From assembly GCF_004319545.1 (NCBI RefSeq), contig NZ_CP036313.1:3660501-3724500 (forward strand): DNA of 64,000 bases, given 5' to 3'. Position 1 is the first letter of the stretch. Each line of letters begins with the position of its first letter. This DNA is from Desulfobacter hydrogenophilus (GTDB lineage: Bacteria; Desulfobacterota; Desulfobacteria; Desulfobacterales; Desulfobacteraceae). The notes beneath the pieces were generated by a model. That model was not told the origin of the DNA, ran no database searches, and was given only the letters and a program-made list of their open reading frames with translations. Positions 36,369-44,056 of this stretch are shown here, one piece after another. The translations under genes were made by a program, and so were the position numbers.

Positions 36369-36449
36369 ATGGTATTAATGCAATGAAGCGGTAGGGTGGC
36401 ACGCTTTTTTTGCCCACCGGTTGTCCATAAACTTGAGCCCATCTGATTT

Positions 36450-36609
36450 AGGACCGCAGATTAAATAAGTTGGGCAGAAATAACGCCGAATTTTGGTTCG
36501 TCTACAAGGCGCATTAAAGGTTGAATAGGCCTATTGGACCTTTGATGCAACGACGTAGATGGGCCAAAAGGCAAGTTATTTCGTTCAAGTTATTTAATCT
36601 GTGGTCCTT
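36450..36609. mobile_element. MITE-like fold-back element with GGACCGCAGATTAAA ends
   Basis: This 160-bp non-coding element is one long imperfect palindrome. Its ends are GGACCGCAGATTAAA at 36451-36465 and the complement with one mismatch at 36593-36607. TTA directly flanks both ends as a possible short target duplication. The core has CAAGGCGCA on the left and GCAACGACGTAGATGGG on the right, shared with the fold-back at 27165-27284. The same 15-mer brackets the fetAB cassette. It lies between the convergent cheY-like and MCP genes. Confidence 0.75.
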
Positions 36610-36708
36610 ATTGTTCAGGTACAAACTGTTATACATACAATAAATAGCGTTGGGTAGTTCACCCGACAAGGTAAAAACCCCTTCCACGCACAGAACAAAA
36701 ATCAGACG

Positions 36709-38430
36709 TTACACTGTAAAGATCTGTACAATTTTTTTCAATTCTTCTGCCATGCCATTCATTTTATCCGCACTCTGTTTGACAAGTTCGCTGCGTTCCT
36801 TCATCTGGATAGTGGCAGAATTGACACCTTCTATATCCACAGTGATATTTCCGGCCATCTGAGAACTCTGGTGTACATTTTCGTTGGACTGCTGGATGCT
36901 AAGGGACAGGCTTGAGATATTGGAAACGATCTCCTGTGTGGCAGCTGATTGCTGGATTACGGCAGCGGCAATGGTGGTAACGATTTCATTGACCTCGCGG
37001 ATGACGCCGGAAACCTCCTTTATCGACCCCACGCTTGCATCTGTATTGTTCCGGACATTATCAATCTGCTTCCTGATATCCTTGGTTGCGTCAACCGTTT
37101 GATTGGCCAGTTCCTTAATCTCATTTGCAACAACGGCAAATCCTTTACCGGCTTCCCCTGCTCTTGCAGCCTCAATGGTTGCATTCAATGCCAAAAGATT
37201 TGTCTGGTCTGAAATGTCTGTAATGGCATCTGTAACTTTGCCGATGGATTGGGCAGCTGTATTTAATACTGAAATACTGTCTTCTGCTTCAGATGTCTTT
37301 GCAGCTGCATTTTCCGATATATTTTTTGCCTTTTCAACATGATGGGTAATCTGGCTGATGGTGGCATTCATCTCTTCTGCGGCTGAAGCAACCATTGATA
37401 CATTGGCGGAAGACTCTTCCATGGCTGCTGTAATAGAGGACAGGTTTGAATTCATATCTTCTGCTGCCCGGGTTACATTTCCTGCCAGGTTTGACGTGTT
37501 GTTGGCATTCTCCGCCATGCCTTCTGCAACAGTGACAAGTTCAATTGAAGAGGTTTCTATATTCTGACTATCGGTTGCCAACTGCCGGATAATACTTTGA
37601 AGTTTTTCCATAAACCGATTAAACAGACCGGCAAGTGTTCCCAGTTCATCTTTTGAAGTAATCTTGATTCTTTTGGTTAAGTCCCTTTCGCCCTTGTCCC
37701 CATCTTCAAAATTTACCATCATTGTATCGAGAGAGGCACCAATACCGGATACGATAACAAGGCATATTGCCGCGATACCGATAAAAATAATCCCGGAAAT
37801 GATGGTCATTCTAATCATGGAGGTTTTTACATTTAAATTTATTTCTTTTGTGATAACACCCTTTGTGGTTTCGATATTATCGATATAAATCCCGGTGCCG
37901 ATCCAGTAGTCAGTGTTTGGAATCATTTCAGCATAGCCAAGTTTGGGCGTATCGCCAGCCCCGGGCTTTGGAAAGATAAAATTTACAAAGCCGCCTCCGT
38001 TTTTCGCCTGATTTCTCAAATCTTTGACAAGATAAACATTGTTTTTATCTTTAAAGTCCTTCAAATTTTTTCCCTGCAATTCCTTTTTGAGCGGATGCGC
38101 TATATTGGTTGTCTCCTGGTAAACAAAATAATAACCGGATTTATCTGCCTCAAACCTGATGTCATCCACAGCCAAGCGGATGGCATCTATTTTTTGTGTT
38201 TCATCTTGAATTTTTTCAATGTTTGTCCCAATTGCGAGGGCTATTGAATGCGTTGCGATTTTAATTTTGTCTTTCTGGTCTTCAAGCAATACCTGGCCGG
38301 TTCGATCAACAGCCAGGTCCCGTACCCGATTGCTGCTGTTAATGGCAAACCAGACCATAATAATAAAAAGAACCAGGATGGAAACCATAATCAAATACAT
38401 TCTTCCTTTAATACTGAAGTGCCTAAACAT
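36709..38430 (-). CDS. Methyl-accepting chemotaxis protein with single Cache sensor
   Basis: The 573-residue chemoreceptor has TM1 (about 10-30), a periplasmic sCache_2-type domain (about 45-185, with [10 protein letters not shown] and [10 protein letters not shown]), TM2 (about 203-228), a HAMP domain and a cytoplasmic signalling domain. The hairpin tip reads [32 protein letters not shown]. sCache_2 domains commonly bind small organic acids. It is convergent with a CheY-like gene; other che genes are not in the window. Confidence 0.94.
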   Translation of the reverse strand: MFRHFSIKGRMYLIMVSILVLFIIMVWFAINSSNRVRDLAVDRTGQVLLEDQKDKIKIATHSIALAIGTNIEKIQDETQKIDAIRLAVDDIRFEADKSGYYFVYQETTNIAHPLKKELQGKNLKDFKDKNNVYLVKDLRNQAKNGGGFVNFIFPKPGAGDTPKLGYAEMIPNTDYWIGTGIYIDNIETTKGVITKEINLNVKTSMIRMTIISGIIFIGIAAICLVIVSGIGASLDTMMVNFEDGDKGERDLTKRIKITSKDELGTLAGLFNRFMEKLQSIIRQLATDSQNIETSSIELVTVAEGMAENANNTSNLAGNVTRAAEDMNSNLSSITAAMEESSANVSMVASAAEEMNATISQITHHVEKAKNISENAAAKTSEAEDSISVLNTAAQSIGKVTDAITDISDQTNLLALNATIEAARAGEAGKGFAVVANEIKELANQTVDATKDIRKQIDNVRNNTDASVGSIKEVSGVIREVNEIVTTIAAAVIQQSAATQEIVSNISSLSLSIQQSNENVHQSSQMAGNITVDIEGVNSATIQMKERSELVKQSADKMNGMAEELKKIVQIFTV

Positions 38431-38612
38431 AGAAAATCTCCTATAAATCTCTTTGGTTAATTAAATTGTGTCTATTCTCAATTTTTTGAATTCAATACCA
38501 ACTGTCTAAACACGACAATTTTTAGTCGGAATGGTGAAAAAAAGATTTAGAATTGACCTCAATTCTTGCATAATTTGAAATTAAATCAAGAATAAAATTG
38601 GGCTACTTTAGC

Positions 38613-38658
38613 TATATGTATGACCGGAGCTGTTGCCGGGATATTTTTATAGTGTTTG
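38613..38658 (+). repeat. Duplicated 3' end of the nupC-like gene
   Basis: The 46 bp here match 35861-35906 (the last 13 codons, stop and 6 bp of the nucleoside transporter gene) at 43 of 46 bases, with an identical 32-base run. With the original copy they bracket the cheY-like gene, the MITE-like element and the MCP gene as direct repeats 2.75 kb apart. Confidence 0.85.
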
Positions 38659-38726
38659 TAACTATCTGTAGTGACTTAGAATAACTCAAGCTGGGCTCAC
38701 TTTATACGTTAATAAGATTTGAATTG

Positions 38727-38893
38727 ACATCATCGGTCCGAAGGCATTGGGGGGAGGGGGGATAGAAAATTTTGTTCATTGGGTATTGGCTATCGCTTTC
38801 CGGGAAAATGAAAGCTGGATACGCAAAGGATTGGGGCCGGAGAATTTTGCAGCAATTCAGCATATTGCGTTAAATCTGCTAAAAGAAAATATG
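38727..38893 (+). pseudogene. ISAs1-family transposase C-terminal remnant
   Basis: The translation holds RRHWG, then after a G-rich insertion IENFVHWVLAIAFRENESW, IRKGLGPENFAAIQH and IALNLLKENMS, which match the end of ISAs1 (H-repeat) transposases. The rest of the gene is missing, and a G-run at 38749-38760 breaks the frame between HWG and IEN. Homology stops near 38893. It is inactive debris. Confidence 0.75.
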
Positions 38894-39190
38894 TCTCCTT
38901 TGGCAGGGTTATGGGCCAAAGGAGGCAAAGGATTATGGATGTGCACAGGGCCGGTGCCCAGAAAAGTGACCCCAAAACAGGCAGGCCTGTTATCGTATCG
39001 GGCATGGCCCCCAAGGGGATGTCCTGTGGGTAAAAAAACTTTGTACGCCTGGTCAGGGGGGGGCAGCACAACATATCGCTGTCCACCTTTCAACGGCAGC
39101 AGGCTCTTGCCCTGAAACAATCCACGTTTTGCCCCGCCCCTATAAAGCCCGTGACCCTTGGCCCCACGGGCCCGCCCCCGAAAAGAATGC
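38894..39190. other. GC-rich, hairpin-rich non-coding block of unknown nature
   Basis: This 300-bp block is clearly richer in G and C than its flanks and has long G and C runs. A perfect CTCCTTTGGC/GCCAAAGGAG stem (10 bp) starts it, followed by several short palindromes such as AACAGGCAGGCCTGTT. Both strands have open frames of about 100 codons, but neither resembles a known protein. It joins the IS remnant abruptly, so it may be imported DNA. Confidence 0.4.
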
Positions 39191-39282
39191 AACATTTAAG
39201 TGTAACTCAATAAGTTGTTCAATTACTTTCTTGGTTTGTTGCGGGCCCAGAATATTCCGTCACAATAATACGCTTTAAACGG

Positions 39283-40278
39283 TCATATCTCGAGAATAAT
39301 CTTACCGATATGCGTTGCGCTTTCCATAAGCCGATGGGCCTCTGCAGCCTGCTCCAGGGGAAATGTTTTGTGGACAGCCGGTTTAATTTTTCCCGCTTCA
39401 ATCAGCGGCCATACCTTTTCTCTGAGCTGTGCCGCAATTTCAGATTTGGAGGCATCCGTACGGCTGCGCAAGGTGGAGCCCGTGTAAAGTAGACGTTTCA
39501 GCATGATGGGCATCAGATTGATCTCGACTTTGGAGCCCTTGTTAAATGCAATCTGAATGATGCGTGCATCCGGCGCCGCCGCCTTGATATTACGTGCAAT
39601 GTAATCTCCTCCGACAATATCGAGAATGACATTGGCGCCCTTCACTTCATTTCTAACAATTTCAACAAAATCTTCCGTGTTGTAGTCAATAACCCGATCG
39701 GCGCCGAAACTTTTACAGGCTTCACATCGTTCTGCAGGGCTGTCAGTGGCATAAACCTTTGAGCCGAAAGCTTTTGCAAGCATGATGGCCGTTGAGCCGA
39801 TACCGCCGGAGCCGCCGTGGACAAGAAAGGTTTCCCCTTCTTTGAGTCCGGCCCCCATGAATACATTGCTCCAAACCGTGAAGAACGTCTCGGGAATTCC
39901 CGCGGCTTCCACCAAACTCAAGCCTTTTGGAATTGGCAGGCAATGGGGCGCCAAAACGGCACAATACTCGGCATAACCGCCGCCGTTGGTCAGGGCACAG
40001 ACTTGGTCTCCCACAGACCAATCGTTGACATCGCTGCCGGCAGCAACAATGGTTCCTGCGATCTCCAGACCCAGAAGGTCCGATGCGCCCTTTGGCGGCG
40101 GATAAAGCCCTTTACGTTGAACCATATCGGGCCCGTTTATACCGGTGGCCGCCACCTTGATCAGCACCTCTTCCGGTTTTAGCTGGGGCAGAGGTCTGCT
40201 TCCCACAGAAAGGGCCTCGGGACCGCCCGGTTCGATAATTTCAATCACTTTCATCTGTTCCGGTAATGTGGATGTCAT
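39283..40278 (-). CDS. NAD(P)H:quinone oxidoreductase, zinc-free alcohol dehydrogenase superfamily
   Basis: This 331-residue MDR-superfamily protein resembles quinone oxidoreductase/PIG3. It shows VAATGINGPDMVQRKGLYPPP, LGLEIAGTIVAAG, GGGYAEYC, PETFFTVWSNVF, the cofactor motif VHGGSGGIGSTAIMLAKAFG and a C-terminal LEQAAEAHRLMESATHIGKIIL. Cysteine ligands for structural zinc are absent. It likely reduces quinones or enones with NADPH. It stands alone between IS debris and tenA. Confidence 0.9.
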   Translation of the reverse strand: MTSTLPEQMKVIEIIEPGGPEALSVGSRPLPQLKPEEVLIKVAATGINGPDMVQRKGLYPPPKGASDLLGLEIAGTIVAAGSDVNDWSVGDQVCALTNGGGYAEYCAVLAPHCLPIPKGLSLVEAAGIPETFFTVWSNVFMGAGLKEGETFLVHGGSGGIGSTAIMLAKAFGSKVYATDSPAERCEACKSFGADRVIDYNTEDFVEIVRNEVKGANVILDIVGGDYIARNIKAAAPDARIIQIAFNKGSKVEINLMPIMLKRLLYTGSTLRSRTDASKSEIAAQLREKVWPLIEAGKIKPAVHKTFPLEQAAEAHRLMESATHIGKIILEI

Positions 40279-40620
40279 CGCTGATTTCCTCCATCGTAAA
40301 TGATTTTGAATTTACGTCCATTAAATATCGTCAGGGTTTTTGTAAAAGTTACTGAGATTAAAATTCTCCCGTTCACGTTATAATTTAACTTAAGTGTCAG
40401 GTCAAATCATAAAAAGGTGAGCAGGTCAACTCGTCGTAGAGTTTATCCAGGGCAACGCTTTGGACGAGTCTTTTAATAGGGCGGAAATTTTGTATATAGT
40501 CTTTGTCCTGATCCATCAGGATGATTCCAATATTTTTAAAGGAGGGCATCTGATCAAATTGTCGCAGAATAGACCGTCAAGAGATCAGGGACGATCACAA
40601 TCGGCTAAAGGTTGTTGCAA
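40279..40620. other. Intergenic region, no gene seen
   Basis: This 342-bp gap between two minus-strand genes has no convincing frame in any direction. It should contain the promoter of the quinone oxidoreductase gene and the 3' flank of tenA. No hairpin with a T-run was noticed. Confidence 0.5.
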
Positions 40621-41277
40621 TTACTTTTTCATAGCTTCTTCAAAGAAATCGAGTTCATATTGTGTTGATAGCGTGAAGGCTTTCAACATTTCCTGATAAA
40701 GCTCTTCATCTGCCTCTGATGCTAACCGTTCTACAATATCAATAAATCTTTGCGTGTAGTGCTCGTATTCTTCACTGTGATAGGTGTCGATCCACATCTG
40801 GTATTCGTTGTCAGCTTCCGCAATGGTCAAGATGTGATTACCAACACTGTTATATACCCAGAAACAAGGTAAAAGTGCCGCAGCAGCAAGAGCAAATACG
40901 GAATTTTCACTGTGATTGAGCAGAAAGGAGGTGTATTTCTCGATTGCAGGAGACTTTTTTTCAGCTTCCTCAATATCAAAATATTTCAGGAACTCATTAT
41001 GAAGGGCTTTTTCAATGTCCAGCCCATCTTTGGCTAACATTTGAAAGAATTGCTTTTCAGATTTGTTGGGCGCTTTTTCGGCGACCAGGTCCAAAGCCAG
41101 ATTATCATCCTTGATATAAAGGATATCCTGCGACAGGAAATGTGCAAAATTATTTTTATCTAACGTGCCTTTCGCCAGTTGTACAACAAAGGGATGAGTA
41201 ATTGTATCCTCATAAATAGAAGCTATCGCATCCCACATTTTTTGGGTGTATTTTCCTGCCGCTTTCATATTCTTCAT
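40621..41277 (-). CDS. tenA: TenA-family thiaminase II / aminopyrimidine aminohydrolase
   Basis: The 218-residue all-helical protein has TenA features: HPFVVQLAKGTL near the N-terminus, FLSQDILYI, AAALLPCFWVY around the catalytic-site Cys region and MWIDTYHSEEYEHY. TenA hydrolyses aminopyrimidine breakdown products of thiamine to HMP for salvage, or cleaves thiamine. It follows a methyltransferase gene by 20 bp, and the unit is preceded by a TPP riboswitch, which supports a thiamine role. The exact start among two or three close ATGs is uncertain. Confidence 0.9.
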   Translation of the reverse strand: MKNMKAAGKYTQKMWDAIASIYEDTITHPFVVQLAKGTLDKNNFAHFLSQDILYIKDDNLALDLVAEKAPNKSEKQFFQMLAKDGLDIEKALHNEFLKYFDIEEAEKKSPAIEKYTSFLLNHSENSVFALAAAALLPCFWVYNSVGNHILTIAEADNEYQMWIDTYHSEEYEHYTQRFIDIVERLASEADEELYQEMLKAFTLSTQYELDFFEEAMKK

Positions 41278-41297
41278 CACCCCTGATTCTTCTATTT

Positions 41298-42005
41298 TTA
41301 TTTTTTAAAGGCACAAATGGCAACATAATCACCGCAGTCAAACCCCGGAATGGGTTGTTCTTCCATATTGTTTGAATATAGCGGATGTTTAGTGAGCGTT
41401 TGTGCATAATCAAGGTCTTGAAAACCTGCTGTTTTAAGCATCTCGACTTTCTCAGTAGTTGTACGCCAGTTGGCAACCTTTACAAATTCAATTGGATACG
41501 GGTCCCTTGGGTGAACTCCTTCCAACAAAGGATGTTCCCAAGTTTCGAGACTTTTTGCCAGGTTATACATGGTTGCGTATGAACTTTCCTTAGGCACATC
41601 AATAACCACGATTTTACCTCCTTTTCTCAAAGCAGTATAGGCTTTGTGAAACACGGACTGCAGGTCATTGATATAGCTTGGTGTGCCGTTGAATAGGATT
41701 GTATCGTATTGTTCTTCGCCCAGATCGGCGTCTTCCGCTGTGGTTACATCAACAATTATCCCGCGTTTACGGGCAATCTCAGCCATTCCGTCTGATGGTT
41801 CGAGACCGTACTGAATGGGAATTTTAAAATCTCTTTTCAGGATTGATTCAAAAAGACCACTTCCGCACCCTACAGAAAAGGTATCACCCGCATCTTTCAT
41901 AAAATAAGCGACCAGGTTCACCTCTGAATTTAACAGATTAATATTGTCAAAAAACCACGCATCATATGCTTCTGCAAATTCGTCAAAACTTCTTTTTTTA
42001 TCCAT
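41298..42005 (-). CDS. SAM-dependent methyltransferase in a TPP-riboswitch operon
   Basis: The 235-residue class I methyltransferase has motif I FSVGCGSGLFESIL, an acidic motif II region (IQYGLEPSDGM), motif post-I DTILFNGTPSYIND and KGGKIVVIDVP. The ATG at 42003-42005 has a strong GGAGG site. It is the first gene after a TPP riboswitch and precedes tenA. No thiamine pathway step with such a methyltransferase is known to me, so its substrate (perhaps a damaged or methylated thiamine precursor) is open. Confidence 0.85.
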   Translation of the reverse strand: MDKKRSFDEFAEAYDAWFFDNINLLNSEVNLVAYFMKDAGDTFSVGCGSGLFESILKRDFKIPIQYGLEPSDGMAEIARKRGIIVDVTTAEDADLGEEQYDTILFNGTPSYINDLQSVFHKAYTALRKGGKIVVIDVPKESSYATMYNLAKSLETWEHPLLEGVHPRDPYPIEFVKVANWRTTTEKVEMLKTAGFQDLDYAQTLTKHPLYSNNMEEQPIPGFDCGDYVAICAFKK

Positions 42006-42089
42006 ACTGACCTCCGAAAAGAAACCGTTATTATCAACCCGGTGCAGACAATGTATTTTTATAGGGAGGCACAACTTGAAGAGGTATGA

Positions 42090-42177
42090 TCCGCTTCCCT
42101 ACGTCGGTATTACCCGCATCAGGTTCCAAGGGTCAGGAAAATTTTTCCTTCTCAGCTTTTGCATGCTCCCCCAGCTA
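42090..42177 (-). ncRNA. TPP riboswitch (THI element)
   Basis: On the minus strand the leader contains the conserved pieces in order: GGGGGAGC, GCTGAGA, a P3 hairpin arm, ACCCTTGGAACCTGAT, GGGTAATACC and GACGTAGGGAAGC. These are the core of the TPP aptamer. It ends about 85 bp before the methyltransferase ATG. GCCTCCC in the leader could pair with the GGAGG ribosome site, suggesting translational control. Confidence 0.95.
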
Positions 42178-42392
42178 AATTTTGTTGTGTATTTATGCTC
42201 TGTAACCAGCAGATTGTCAATAGCCCTTTCAATCCTGTTGGCTCAAGCTGCTGTCTTTTGCATCAGTTGATCATCAGTGGTTTTACATGTTCTAAGTGTA
42301 TGATCATTCATTCGGAATCGGCAAGGATTAACATCACCCTTTTGACGATCATCCCCCAAAGAGGCTGCCTATGGCTTTTTTATCCGTGACAA

Positions 42393-42700
42393 TGGAAATG
42401 CGAATACTTTACCGGTAGCATTTTGCGCAGATAAGCTATAAACCGGGATTTGAATGTTTCCCTATAGGTTAACGATGGTTTGGTTAAGCCGATGGAAGAT
42501 ACCAAGGCTTGAGCTTTAACAAGAGTATCGAACGCCTTTTGAATAAAGCCTATCGGCCAACAATCATAGACAAAGTCAACACGGTTTGATTTCTAAAATT
42601 ATCCTCCAAAATTTCCAGTAATCCAAACGATTTTTTTGCCCATTTCTCTTCCTGAATTTCATGGATCGGATAATTGTTCAGAACTTCGGCATGACCTCAC
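42393..42700 (-). pseudogene. Degenerate coding remnant of an unrecognised gene
   Basis: Two minus-strand frames read like protein but are broken by stops. The first holds GHAEVLNNYPIHEIQEEKW and then KSFGLLEILEDNF (about 42692-42560). The second holds GFIQKAFDTLVKAQAL and then TFKSRFIAYLRKML (about 42555-42400). Codon choice looks coding, but there is no start and the frame shifts. I cannot name the family. The remaining gap, 42178-42392 and 42701-42862, shows nothing else. Confidence 0.45.
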
Positions 42701-42862
42701 AATGCTTTTATCATTCATGACTTTTTTCAAGTCTACAGCCACCATAAGAAGAACATATATTGTTGGTTTTTAACTTTCTGCTTTTTTAACTGTTTTTTTA
42801 TTTATCATTAGGATTATTGAATTAAGTGAACCGGGCTTGTTAGTTTGACTTTTTTGCCGGAG

Positions 42863-44053
42863 TTATTCTTCCTGCCGAATAAAGGCTTTGCTCCGGACAA
42901 GGAGCCAGAGGCTTCCGCAGACACCGCCCACGACAATCTGCATAAGGCCTATGCCTGGAATCAGGTGTGCAGGGACAAGAGAAATAAGAAACATGCCAAG
43001 GCTCCCCATGAACATGCTTGTAAAGTTTATCAAAGATGCGGCAGAGCCCGTGTCTTTGTCCTGTTGTGACAACAGCAGACTTGCCGTAGGCGGCCGCATC
43101 ATATTTATGGCAATGGTGGCTGTGAGCATGGTCAGAGCGAACAGGACAGGAGAAAGGCTGCCGGCCGCATCAATTATAATGCCGCAGATGACTATAACCC
43201 CAAATCCGCCTGTAATGACGGTGCCCGGACGAATCCGTTGTGACAGCCGGATATACAGCAAAGGGCCTGCCAGTGCACCAAGGGCGTTAAAGGCGAAATA
43301 TAAACTGTACAGGTTTTCACCCATGCCAAAGCCTTCGATATATATAAATGAGGAGGCCCCGATAAAGGCCATCAACGGCAGGGGAACCAGGGAAAAAATT
43401 CCCAGAGGAACTGAGAATCCCGGATTTTTCAATACAATAGCAAGCCGGCCAAGGGATTGTAAAAGGGAGCCCGCATACCTTTGTTCAAGGGTCTCGTCCA
43501 GGAACAGTGAAAGGCAGAGCGCAAGGCTCCCCACACCGGTCAAAGACCAGAAAATGGCCTTCCAGGACATGAAGGTTATGAGCCATGCGCCCAGCACCGG
43601 GGCCACAACAGGGGCGGCCACCACCATGGCCATGACCACAGCCAGGACCGACTCCCGTTGGCGGCCGGTATACATATCCTTGACCATGGCAGTGACAACC
43701 GCCTCTGCAGCCCCACCGCCAAAGGCCTGAACCACTCTGGCCAGAATAAGCTGGATCACGTTCAGGGAGAGGGCACATCCAATACTGCCAAGCAAGTACA
43801 GGCCAAGGCCTGTCAGAAGAACGGGTTTTCTGCCGTATTTCTCGCTGACAGGACCCCAGATCAGGATACCGGCGGCAAAAAAGACCAAGAACAGGCTCAG
43901 GCTCAGGTTAACCGGGCCTTGGGTTGTCTGCATCGCAGACATCACACGGGGAAGGGCCGGCAGATAAAGGTCTGTGGACAAGGGAGGAAACGCACTGAGC
44001 AGGGCCAGCATGGCAAGGAGACTGCGGTCACCAAAAAATGACTGTTTCTTCAT
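42863..44053 (-). CDS. Bcr/CflA-type MFS multidrug exporter
   Basis: The 396-residue transporter has 12 predicted helices. It shows PPLSTDLYLPALPRVM in TM1, the GPVSEKYGRKPVLLTGL loop between TM2 and TM3 and ARVVQAFGGGAAEAVV in TM4, all typical of Bcr/CflA. It starts 3 bp after the flavoprotein stop, so it appears to be the last gene of the MarR-controlled unit. It may export the compound the redox proteins act on, or a toxic product. Confidence 0.9.
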   Translation of the reverse strand: MKKQSFFGDRSLLAMLALLSAFPPLSTDLYLPALPRVMSAMQTTQGPVNLSLSLFLVFFAAGILIWGPVSEKYGRKPVLLTGLGLYLLGSIGCALSLNVIQLILARVVQAFGGGAAEAVVTAMVKDMYTGRQRESVLAVVMAMVVAAPVVAPVLGAWLITFMSWKAIFWSLTGVGSLALCLSLFLDETLEQRYAGSLLQSLGRLAIVLKNPGFSVPLGIFSLVPLPLMAFIGASSFIYIEGFGMGENLYSLYFAFNALGALAGPLLYIRLSQRIRPGTVITGGFGVIVICGIIIDAAGSLSPVLFALTMLTATIAINMMRPPTASLLLSQQDKDTGSAASLINFTSMFMGSLGMFLISLVPAHLIPGIGLMQIVVGGVCGSLWLLVRSKAFIRQEE

Positions 44054-44056
44054 AAC

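Noticed and set aside
36397..36414. Sigma-54 promoter-like TGGCACG with TTTGC downstream of the CheY-like gene
   Set aside because: GG and GC are separated by 12 bases instead of 10, and it lies in a weak terminator-like hairpin between convergent genes.
38857..39195. 112-codon minus-strand frame in the GC-rich block
   Set aside because: The overlapping transposase remnant and the hairpins explain the open frame better; the predicted protein resembles nothing known.
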